From: Robiginitomaculum sp.
GTDB taxonomy: Bacteria > Pseudomonadota > Alphaproteobacteria > Caulobacterales > Maricaulaceae
Assembly: GCA_026982235.1 (NCBI GenBank)
Contig: JALSHM010000241.1
Coordinates: forward strand, 1-9,370
Reading direction: 5' to 3'
DNA length: 9,370 nucleotides
In this document: piece by piece, positions 1-6,264 of the stretch
How positions within the stretch are numbered: position 1 is the stretch's first letter
How the letters are laid out: each line of letters starts with the position of its first letter
Notes under the pieces: model-generated
What the model was told of the DNA's origin: nothing
The model's input: only the letters and a program-made list of their open reading frames with translations
Databases searched by the model: none
Program-made: the position numbers and the translations under genes

Positions 1-29
1 GCCTGTATATCAAATTCAAATTCAGCCAT
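1..29 (-). CDS. tgt: Queuine tRNA-ribosyltransferase, N-terminal fragment (runs off the left edge)
   Basis: Only ten codons are visible, reading MAEFEFDIQA from an ATG at 29-27. The F-x-F-x-I-x-A pattern resembles the first strand of bacterial Tgt. Tgt exchanges guanine-34 for the queuosine precursor preQ1 in tRNAs with GUN anticodons. The assignment rests mainly on position: tgt commonly follows queA, and QueA acts on the tRNA that Tgt has modified. An AAGG about seven bases before the ATG, with a GGAG further upstream, could serve as ribosome binding site. The gap from queA is 131 bases and holds a palindrome cluster, so co-transcription with queA is likely but not certain. So short a fragment cannot exclude another protein. 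Confidence 0.62.
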
Positions 30-60
30 AGTGTCGCCTTGCTCCACTCTGGTTTAATTC

Positions 61-130
61 GCTCACGGCAAGTGCGCAAGAGCGTACGCCTGCGCAGGCG
101 CGGCGCACAAGCGCCGACGGGCGGTCGCCC
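61..130. repeat. GC-rich cluster of short palindromes between queA and tgt
   Basis: This segment is much richer in G+C than its surroundings and is built of successive inverted repeats. They are GCGTACGC (82-89), the perfect 14-mer CGCCTGCGCAGGCG (87-100), GGCGC/GCGCC around ACAA (102-115) and GGGCG/CGCCC around GT (119-130). Outer arms GTGCGC (72-77) and GCGCAC (103-108) could enclose the central palindrome. It resembles a REP/BIME-type extragenic palindromic element. In the transcript it could act as a processing, stability or attenuation structure between queA and tgt. No U-tract follows, so it does not look like a classical intrinsic terminator. Whether it recurs in the genome cannot be seen from one copy. 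Confidence 0.55.
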
Positions 131-160
131 TTGCCTCGCTGCGCTCGGTACTGAATATCT

Positions 161-1237
161 CTACACATTTTGGTGTTTCCAAAGCAGGCTCGTATCCCCA
201 TAGGAATAAAAGCGGTAATTATTATCTATGGCGTATTTATAGGCGGCTTGCATATTGTCCAGCCCGCAAAACGCACTGACCAGCATAAATAATGTTGACT
301 TGGGCAAATGAAAATTGGTCAACAAGCCGTCGATTATTTTGAAACCATAGCCCGGTGTTATGAAAATATCCGTATCCGCACTGCCTGGGACGACTGCCCA
401 TTCTCCATTCCCAGCATCATTCGCGCAACTTTCTAGCGCCCGCAGTGCCGTCGTACCCACAGCAATCACCCTACCCCCTGCTTTCTTTGCAGCGTTAATC
501 TGCGCAGCGGTTTTCTCATCAATACTGTACCATTCAGAATGCATCAAATGATCATCGGTATCTTCACAAGACATAGGCAAGAACGTCCCCGCCCCCACAT
601 GCAAAGTCAGGCGAGCAATCTTCACGCCAGACGATTCGAGTTTTGCAAATAGCGCGGGGGTAAAATGCAGACCAGCAGTCGGCGCCGCTACGGAACCTTT
701 ATCCACGGCAAATACGGTTTGGTAATCATCATTGTCCCGCACATCGACTTTGCGCTGCCTTGCAATATAGGGCGGCAGAGGCATTTCACCGATTTGCTCG
801 ATTGCGTGACCAAGGGCTTCTCCGCTCATATTAAATAACAAACCAACATCACCGCCAGTCTGTTTATCTATAATTTGGGCGGTAAGCTCACCTGAAAACC
901 GAACAATATCACCTTGTTTCAAGCGCTTAGCGGGACGGGCAAAGGCGCGCCACGTATTGCCGGATATTTGTTTGTGTAAATTAAACCCGATTTTTACGTC
1001 CCCACCGCCGCCGTGCGCGCGCGCAGGTCGTACTCCCGATAGGCTAGCACGCAGAACCTTAGTCTCATTCAAAACCAAAATATCACCGGGACGGAGCAAA
1101 TCGGCCAAGTCCCGGGCAATATGATCCGTCAAAACCCTGCCCTTGACCTGCAACAAGCGCGAACTATCCCTTGGGCTAGCGGGGCGCAAAGCAATACGTG
1201 CTTCGGGCAGCTCAAAATTGAAAAGCTCGACGTCCAT
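161..1237 (-). CDS. queA: S-adenosylmethionine:tRNA ribosyltransferase-isomerase QueA
   Basis: QueA transfers the ribosyl moiety of S-adenosylmethionine to preQ1 at tRNA position 34, giving epoxyqueuosine, the penultimate step of queuosine synthesis in the cytosol. The 358 residues match the family length. Visible signatures are LFNFELPEARIA at the N terminus (5-16), GDILVLNETKVLRA (51-64), GEMPLPPYI (150-158), the strongly conserved VAAPTAGLHFT (183-193), LHVGAGTF (212-219), AVGTTALRALES (259-270) and LLTNFHLPKSTLFMLVSAF (305-323). The C-terminal motif usually reading SYGDAM is SYGDTS here (345-350), a mild divergence. The ATG at 1237 is chosen because the family begins almost directly with the LFxFELP strand; its ribosome binding site is weak. 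It lies 51 bases after the cytosolic cyclophilin gene and ahead of tgt, its pathway partner, which suggests one long transcript. Confidence 0.97.
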   Translation of the reverse strand: MDVELFNFELPEARIALRPASPRDSSRLLQVKGRVLTDHIARDLADLLRPGDILVLNETKVLRASLSGVRPARAHGGGGDVKIGFNLHKQISGNTWRAFARPAKRLKQGDIVRFSGELTAQIIDKQTGGDVGLLFNMSGEALGHAIEQIGEMPLPPYIARQRKVDVRDNDDYQTVFAVDKGSVAAPTAGLHFTPALFAKLESSGVKIARLTLHVGAGTFLPMSCEDTDDHLMHSEWYSIDEKTAAQINAAKKAGGRVIAVGTTALRALESCANDAGNGEWAVVPGSADTDIFITPGYGFKIIDGLLTNFHLPKSTLFMLVSAFCGLDNMQAAYKYAIDNNYRFYSYGDTSLLWKHQNV

Positions 1238-1288
1238 ATGGATACGCCCCGTTAGAGAATAAAAATGGTGAAGCTAAGAGGGTCTAAG

Positions 1289-1732
1289 CTAAGCCGTAAC
1301 AACTTTAACAATAGTACCAGGGACAACAGGTGGTTCGCCTTTTGGCAGGGCGTCTACATGCTCCATGCCAGTTTCAACCTCACCCCAAACGGTGTATTGT
1401 CCGTCCAAGAAATTGGCGTCATCCAGACAGATAAAGAACTGTGAACTGGCAGAATTTGGATTAGCAGAACGCGCCATCGAACAGACGCCGCGATTATGCG
1501 GCGCATCAGAAAACTCGGCTGGAATATTTGTACCAGAACCGCCCATACCTGTGCCGTCCGGACACCCACCTTGCGCCATGAAACCGTCGATAACGCGGTG
1601 AAACGTCAAGCCATCATAATAGCCATCTTCTACGAGTTTTGTGATTTGCTCGACATGCTTTGGCGCTAAATCAGGGCGCAATTTAATAACAATATCGCCA
1701 CTGTCGACGGTCATTATGAGTTTATCTGCCAT
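1289..1732 (-). CDS. ppiB: Cytosolic cyclophilin-type peptidyl-prolyl cis-trans isomerase
   Basis: This single-domain cyclophilin of 147 residues catalyses cis-trans isomerisation of prolyl bonds. It has no signal peptide, so it should act in the cytosol. Active-site landmarks are FHRVIDGFMAQGG (44-56; R46, F51 and Q54 match human CypA R55, F60 and Q63), SMARSANPNSASSQFFI (85-101; F100 matches F113) and NFLDGQYTVWGEV (107-119). The position of CypA Trp121, important for cyclosporin binding, is Phe108, as in E. coli cyclophilins, so weak drug sensitivity is expected by analogy. The ATG is preceded by AAGG with about eight bases spacing. It is 51 bases downstream of a second, exported cyclophilin gene. 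The symbol follows E. coli usage for the cytosolic form; strict orthology is not shown. Confidence 0.93.
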   Translation of the reverse strand: MADKLIMTVDSGDIVIKLRPDLAPKHVEQITKLVEDGYYDGLTFHRVIDGFMAQGGCPDGTGMGGSGTNIPAEFSDAPHNRGVCSMARSANPNSASSQFFICLDDANFLDGQYTVWGEVETGMEHVDALPKGEPPVVPGTIVKVVTA

Positions 1733-1783
1733 TTTTATATCCTTGTTCTTATGGGTAATTGTTTTGCTATATAGGGTGGTAAT

Positions 1784-2710
1784 TTATTTCTTCAAGCGTA
1801 CAGGCACTTCAATATCGCAAACTTTGGGCGCTTTGCCGGTCTTGCTTTTGAATGTATCTACATAGGCTTTAAACGCGGGCGAATCCGTGCGCAGCACTTG
1901 CACGGGAATTCGTTCCTCTTCGGGAACATCCGCCGCCACACGCATAGAAATTAGCTCGTCCGGTACAAAGTTCTTAGTCTCACCAGCAGTACCAACTTTA
2001 ATCTTGGTCAGGCCATCACGCCCCCAAATAGTTGTCCCCCAAATCGTGTATTTTGTATCGAGAGATTGGTATTCATGGCGCATCAAAAAGAACTGAGAAT
2101 TGGCGCTATCCTCATCAGAGCCACGAGCCATAGATGTGACATTTTTGCAGTGCAGCCCCCATGCTTCAACCTTGCCGTCTTTCATCATAAATGAAGTAGA
2201 ATCCGGCTTGGTAGCAACGGGCATGGCTTTATAAAACCCGGTTGCGACTTCTCCCTTAGCCGACATTTCACGGCTGACCAATGTGAGTGGCATGGAACTA
2301 GCCGAACGCTTAAAAGTAAATTCCCCTGGAATATTCGGCAAGCTAGAATCACCCGTACCATCTCCGCGCGGATCTCCCGTCTGGTTCATAAAATTTTTAA
2401 TTACGCGGTGAAAAGTGATATTATCATAGAATTTTTGCCGTGCTAATTTCTTGACTTGCTCTACATGTTTTGGAGCAAATTCCGGCATCATTTCAACCAC
2501 AAATGTCCCATATTTTGTTTTAATATATAGGGTATTCTCAGGGTCTGGATCGCGCCAATCAGTATCGGTCGTAGGGGGTAGATTATAGGTCGGAACAGAA
2601 ATTGTGGATTTTTGAGGGGCTTCAGCAACAGGCTGTTGTGCTTCTTGCGCGCAAGCAGTCGTGAATAGAAATCCTGCAGCCAAAAACACGGCGGTTATAC
2701 GGGTCATCAT
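1784..2710 (-). CDS. Exported cyclophilin-type peptidyl-prolyl isomerase, probable lipoprotein
   Basis: A 308-residue protein with an N-terminal export signal: a basic/hydrophobic stretch ending FLFTTAC, with Cys20 as likely lipidation site. The -3 residue is Thr rather than the preferred Leu, so signal peptidase I cleavage after A-C-A is the alternative. A Pro/Gln-rich linker follows, then a cyclophilin domain from about residue 60: FHRVIKNFMNQTGD (100-113, with R102 and Q110), NIPGEF (126-131) and SMARGSDEDSANSQFF (193-208). About 60 residues with no counterpart in the small paralogue are inserted between the last two motifs, and a C-terminal tail of about 80 residues follows. The CypA Trp121 position appears to be Ser. 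It probably folds proteins in the periplasm or at the envelope. The ATG at 2710 is chosen because AAGGA lies nine bases before it; a TTG at 2713 and an ATG at 2707 are alternatives. The Shine-Dalgarno overlaps the coaD stop, suggesting translational coupling. Confidence 0.9.
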   Translation of the reverse strand: MMTRITAVFLAAGFLFTTACAQEAQQPVAEAPQKSTISVPTYNLPPTTDTDWRDPDPENTLYIKTKYGTFVVEMMPEFAPKHVEQVKKLARQKFYDNITFHRVIKNFMNQTGDPRGDGTGDSSLPNIPGEFTFKRSASSMPLTLVSREMSAKGEVATGFYKAMPVATKPDSTSFMMKDGKVEAWGLHCKNVTSMARGSDEDSANSQFFLMRHEYQSLDTKYTIWGTTIWGRDGLTKIKVGTAGETKNFVPDELISMRVAADVPEEERIPVQVLRTDSPAFKAYVDTFKSKTGKAPKVCDIEVPVRLKK

Positions 2711-2722
2711 CAATACTTATCC

Positions 2723-3223
2723 TTAAGAATATTTCTCTATTAGTCTCTGTTTTACCGACGGGCTAACAAAATGCGACACCTCTCCCCCCAATTTGGCAAT
2801 CTCTTTAACCAATCTGGAGGCAATCGCTTGATGCTGGGCATCCGCCATTAAAAAAACTGTCTCGACATCCGGGTTAAGTTTATGGTTCATACCAACCATT
2901 TGATACTCAAACTCAAAATCTGCGACAGCCCTTAGCCCGCGTATTATCATGCTTGCACCAACAGTTTCAACAAATTGTATCAGTAAACCTTCAAATGCTT
3001 GCACCTCAACTTCGCAGTCGCCTTTAATGTCCGCTAGCGCCTCTTGCACCATATCCGTGCGCTCAGAGAGGCTAAACAGCGGTTTCTTGCCCGCATTCAT
3101 AGCCACACCAATCACCAATTTATCGCAAAGCTTGCAAGCACGGCGGATAATATCCAAATGCCCATTGGTAAGTGGATCAAATGTGCCCGGATAAAGAGCG
3201 GTTCTTTTTGTCAATTTAGTCAT
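2723..3223 (-). CDS. coaD: Phosphopantetheine adenylyltransferase
   Basis: CoaD transfers AMP from ATP to 4'-phosphopantetheine, giving dephospho-CoA, the fourth step of coenzyme A synthesis from pantothenate; it acts in the cytosol, usually as a hexamer. The 166 residues match the family. Visible are the nucleotidyltransferase motif YPGTFDPLTNGHLD (11-24, H22 in the NGH signature), KKP (46-48), IIRGLRAVADFEFEYQM (93-109) and ASRLVKEIAKLGG (135-147). E. coli reads SSSLVKE at the last motif; as far as I recall, ASRLVKE is usual in alphaproteobacteria. The reading frame stays open to a GTG at 3259 inside gyrA, but the ATG at 3223 is preferred because AAGGG precedes it and the family starts just before YPGTFDP. 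That leaves 19 bases from the gyrA stop, so the two are very likely co-transcribed. Confidence 0.97.
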   Translation of the reverse strand: MTKLTKRTALYPGTFDPLTNGHLDIIRRACKLCDKLVIGVAMNAGKKPLFSLSERTDMVQEALADIKGDCEVEVQAFEGLLIQFVETVGASMIIRGLRAVADFEFEYQMVGMNHKLNPDVETVFLMADAQHQAIASRLVKEIAKLGGEVSHFVSPSVKQRLIEKYS

Positions 3224-3242
3224 AAAGCCCTTATAACCGCAT

Positions 3243-6056
3243 TCAGCTTTCGCTGTCACCCTTATTCGCAGTTACACTTTCCGCTTCACCTTCTTCATCA
3301 TCCGTTTCTTCAATCTTCTCCACTGATACCACATGTTCACCGTCTTTTACGCGAATAACCATGACACCTTTTGAAGAGCGGCTGATTATGCTTATGTTTT
3401 TGACGGGACAGCGGATAAGTTGGCCACCGTCGGTTACTATCATTAGCTGGTCTTCGTCAGCTATGGACATGGAGCGTACTAATTTGGCATCCTCACCGTC
3501 CTTGCGGCTCAAATCTTGGGCGCTCACACCCTGCCCGCCTCGGTTCATGCAGCGGTAATCATAGCTGGACGAGCGCTTGCCGTAACCGTCTTCGGCCAGG
3601 GTCAGTAAAAATTGCTCGGCGGCTTCCAACTCGATTTTGCGCTCCATTGACAGAGTATTATCATCTTCTATTTCGACAGCTTCACCTGGTTGCGCATTCA
3701 GCGCCCTGCGTTTAGCATTGGCGTATTTCATATAGGCGCGCGCTTCGTCGGTATCCACCTCCACATGACGCAATATGGCCATGGAGATAACCTCATCACC
3801 GTCCGCCAGTTTTACCCCGCGTACACCGCTCGATGTGCGGCCAACAAAACGCCTTATATCTGTGACTTTAAAGCGGATAGCCTTGCCATTCGCGGTGGTC
3901 AGTAAGACATCATCATCTTCAGTACAGAGGCGCACTGCAACAATGCCGTCTTGCTCACCAGAATCCATAATGCCTGGTTTCATAGCAATTTTACCATTGC
4001 GGTTGACGCGGGTGAAATCGGCGAGCGAATTACGGCGCACACCCCCCGAGCGCGCTGCAAACATGATGTCCATGTCCTTCCAGCTGTCTTCGTCTTGGGG
4101 CAAAGCCATAATAGATGTGATTTGCGCGTCCTTTTCCATCGGCAATATATTGACCAAGGCTTTACCGCGCGTATTAGCACCACCAACAGGCAGTTTCCAG
4201 ACTTTGAGCTTGTAAACCAAGCCAGTTGAGGAGAAAAACAAGACGGGCGTATGGGTCGAAGCCACAAAAACGGTGGTCACATAATCGTCGTCCTTCATGG
4301 ACATGCCAGAACGCCCACGACCACCACGTCTTTGCGTGCGGTAGGTATCAAGCGCGGTACGCTTGATATAACCTGCCGCAGTCACCGTCACCACCATATC
4401 TTCTTCGGTGATTAGGTCTTCATCTTCAAAATCCATACCGCCGGCCACAAATTCAGAGCGGCGCGGGGTGGCAAAGTTCTCGCGAACCTCGGAAAGTTCT
4501 TCTTTGATAATATCCATAACCCTTTGGCGAGAGCGCAGAATATCCAGAAGATCCGTAATTTTCGCTGCCAATTTCTCGGCTTCAGCGGTGATTTCTTCCA
4601 TGCCAAGCCCAGTCAGCTTAAGCAAACGCAACTCGAGAATGGCTTTGGCCTGTTCCTCTGTCAGTTGAATGTCACCATTTTCCAGCAAAATAGAGCGCGG
4701 GTCTGCAATCAAAGCAATCAATGACCCCATTTGTTTGGCCGGCCAAGTGCGAGCCAACAAATTAGCCCGGGCTTCTTTTGGGGTGGCGGAATTGCGAATA
4801 ATTTTAATAATTTCATCAATATTGGACACGGCTGTCGCCAAACCAACCAATATATGAGCCCGGCCACGCGCTTTTGCCAAGTCAAATTTGGAACGCCGCG
4901 CAATGACGTCTTCACGAAACACCAAAAACGCTTCCAGCATTTGCCGCAAATTCATTTGCTGCGGGCGTCCGCCGTTCAGCGCCAACATGTTGGACGCAAA
5001 ATTCGTCTGTAATTGCGAGAAACGGAATAACTGGTTCAAAACCACATCGGGAACAGCATCCCGCTTCAGCTCTATGACAATGCGCATACCCTCGCGGTCA
5101 CTTTCGTCGCGCATATCCGAAATACCCTCAATGCGTTTTTCGCGCACATGTTCGGCTATTTTCTTAATCAGATTGGCTTTATTGACCTGATAAGGGATTT
5201 CCGTGAAGATAATCGCTGTGCGGTCTTTCTTGAACTCTTCTAGATGGTGTTTTGCGCGCATAATAACAGAGCCGCGCCCCGTCAAAAGCCCTTGTCGCGC
5301 CCCCGATTGCCCAAGAATAAGCCCCCCGGTCGGAAAATCTGGGCCTGGCACAATGTCCAGCAATTCATCATCACTAATCTCAGCATTGTCCATTATAGCC
5401 AAAGTAGCGTCAATCACCTCGCCTAAATTGTGCGGCGCAATATTGGTGGCCATGCCCACAGCAATGCCGCCTGCCCCATTGACCAGCAAATTCGGATAAC
5501 GCGCGGGCAGAACCGTCGGTTCGCTCTCGGACGCATCATAGTTTTCTTGGAAATTGACCGTGTCTTTTTCAATATCCGCGAGCAGTTGCGCGGCTGGCTT
5601 GTCCATACGTACTTCGGTATAACGCATAGCCGCCGGACGGTCGCCGTCAACTGAACCAAAATTCCCCTGCCCGTCTAGCAAGGGCAGACGCATGGAGAAA
5701 TCTTGCGCCAGGCGCACCAAGGCATCATAAACCGCATTATCACCATGGGGGTGATATTTACCAATCACATCACCAACAACACGGGCAGATTTCTTATAAG
5801 GCTTTTCACGGGTAAAGCCGTTTTCGTGCATGGAATAGAGAATACGGCGATGAACAGGCTTAAGACCGTCGCGCACATCGGGGATAGCCCGGCTTACGAT
5901 TACGCTCATCGCGTAATCGAGATAAGAGCGGCTCATCTCTTCTTCGATATTTATGGGCGACACACCTAATTCGTGAGGCGGCTCCGTTGGGCCATTACCA
6001 TCACCACTCGGCGGTGGCGTTTCACCGCTTTCAATTTCATCATTTTCGTTGGACAA
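3243..6056 (-). CDS. gyrA: DNA gyrase subunit A
   Basis: GyrA is the cleavage-and-wrapping subunit of the A2B2 enzyme that introduces negative supercoils using ATP. Of 937 residues, the first 33 or so form a Pro/Glu-rich extension. The breakage-reunion core starts at SPINIEEEMSRSYLDYAMSV (33-52). The catalytic tyrosine is Tyr146 in AAMRYTE, with Arg145 before it. The quinolone-determining region reads KYHPHGDNAVYDAL (100-113), with Asn107 and Asp111 at the E. coli Ser83 and Asp87 positions. The GyrA-box QRRGGRG (575-581) marks the C-terminal DNA-wrapping beta-pinwheel. An extra charged segment around 768-815 interrupts the pinwheel, and the protein ends in an acidic tail. The start is TTG at 6056, chosen because AGGCAGG precedes it and the next in-frame Met (41) lies inside the conserved core. 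gyrA heads the run coaD-cyclophilins-queA-tgt. The parC paralogue is excluded by the GyrA-box. Confidence 0.98.
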   Translation of the reverse strand: MSNENDEIESGETPPPSGDGNGPTEPPHELGVSPINIEEEMSRSYLDYAMSVIVSRAIPDVRDGLKPVHRRILYSMHENGFTREKPYKKSARVVGDVIGKYHPHGDNAVYDALVRLAQDFSMRLPLLDGQGNFGSVDGDRPAAMRYTEVRMDKPAAQLLADIEKDTVNFQENYDASESEPTVLPARYPNLLVNGAGGIAVGMATNIAPHNLGEVIDATLAIMDNAEISDDELLDIVPGPDFPTGGLILGQSGARQGLLTGRGSVIMRAKHHLEEFKKDRTAIIFTEIPYQVNKANLIKKIAEHVREKRIEGISDMRDESDREGMRIVIELKRDAVPDVVLNQLFRFSQLQTNFASNMLALNGGRPQQMNLRQMLEAFLVFREDVIARRSKFDLAKARGRAHILVGLATAVSNIDEIIKIIRNSATPKEARANLLARTWPAKQMGSLIALIADPRSILLENGDIQLTEEQAKAILELRLLKLTGLGMEEITAEAEKLAAKITDLLDILRSRQRVMDIIKEELSEVRENFATPRRSEFVAGGMDFEDEDLITEEDMVVTVTAAGYIKRTALDTYRTQRRGGRGRSGMSMKDDDYVTTVFVASTHTPVLFFSSTGLVYKLKVWKLPVGGANTRGKALVNILPMEKDAQITSIMALPQDEDSWKDMDIMFAARSGGVRRNSLADFTRVNRNGKIAMKPGIMDSGEQDGIVAVRLCTEDDDVLLTTANGKAIRFKVTDIRRFVGRTSSGVRGVKLADGDEVISMAILRHVEVDTDEARAYMKYANAKRRALNAQPGEAVEIEDDNTLSMERKIELEAAEQFLLTLAEDGYGKRSSSYDYRCMNRGGQGVSAQDLSRKDGEDAKLVRSMSIADEDQLMIVTDGGQLIRCPVKNISIISRSSKGVMVIRVKDGEHVVSVEKIEETDDEEGEAESVTANKGDSES

Positions 6057-6080
6057 TCTACCTGCCTATATTTGCTATAA

Positions 6081-6097
6081 ATTGGCAGAATGCCAAT
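6081..6097 (-). promoter_or_regulatory. Stem-loop in the gyrA leader
   Basis: A perfect hairpin, ATTGGCA/TGCCAAT around a three-base loop, lies 24 bases before the gyrA TTG start. In the mRNA, its CUGCC (loop and downstream arm) can instead pair with GGCAG in the presumed Shine-Dalgarno region just before the start codon. Two mutually exclusive folds are therefore possible, one exposing and one covering the ribosome site. The pairing is seen in the sequence; any regulatory role is inference. Confidence 0.4.
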
Positions 6098-6171
6098 ATT
6101 AACCCCATATATGTTCTTTGGGATTATCCCATATACTTCTTAGGCGCCGAATCGCACCATTTCATGTGAAA

Positions 6172-6200
6172 TCTATAGCATTTTCGGCTCACTAGGGCAA
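6172..6200 (-). promoter_or_regulatory. Candidate gyrA promoter P2 (proximal)
   Basis: On the minus strand, TTGCCC (6200-6195), a 17-base spacer and TATAGA (6177-6172) form a sigma-70-like promoter, each hexamer matching consensus at four or more positions. TGC directly before the -10 gives an extended -10. Start would be near 6165, about 110 bases before the gyrA start codon. A GAATC (GANTC, the CcrM methylation site in many alphaproteobacteria) lies just downstream at 6149-6153. Prediction only. Confidence 0.4.
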
Positions 6201-6205
6201 TGATT

Positions 6206-6234
6206 TGTATAGCAAATTACAGGGGGAATCGCAA
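6206..6234 (-). promoter_or_regulatory. Candidate gyrA promoter P1 (distal)
   Basis: TTGCGA (6234-6229), a 17-base spacer and TATACA (6211-6206) form a second sigma-70-like promoter, again with TGC before the -10. It shares the string TTGC/TGCTATA with the proximal candidate, so the two look like tandem promoters. A GAATC (6226-6230) overlaps the -35, so adenine methylation could modulate it. It starts just behind the kinase stop codon. Prediction only. Confidence 0.4.
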
Positions 6235-6264
6235 TCGACTTGCTTCGTGCTTTTTACACAATTA

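Noticed and set aside
696..708. DnaA-box-like TTATCCAC inside queA
   Set aside because: A single copy inside a coding region with no AT-rich cluster or further boxes; not evidence of an origin.
1241..1291. Repeated CTTAGCTT strings after the cytosolic cyclophilin stop
   Set aside because: Two eight-base copies in a short gap; no dyad, promoter or known motif, so no function can be supported.
1762..1780. TTTTGCTATATAGGG on the plus strand, resembling the extended -10 elements near gyrA
   Set aside because: It would point into the antisense of the exported cyclophilin gene, with no -35 and no gene on that strand; probably chance in an AT-rich gap.
3224..3259. CoaD start at the GTG overlapping the end of gyrA
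   Set aside because: The ATG at 3223 has AAGGG before it and gives the usual family N terminus; the extra twelve residues have no counterpart in the family.
3775..4215. Open reading frame of 146 codons on the plus strand inside gyrA
   Set aside because: It lies wholly antisense to the strongly conserved gyrA core, has Ser/Arg-rich low-information composition and no convincing ribosome binding site; it is a shadow of gyrA.
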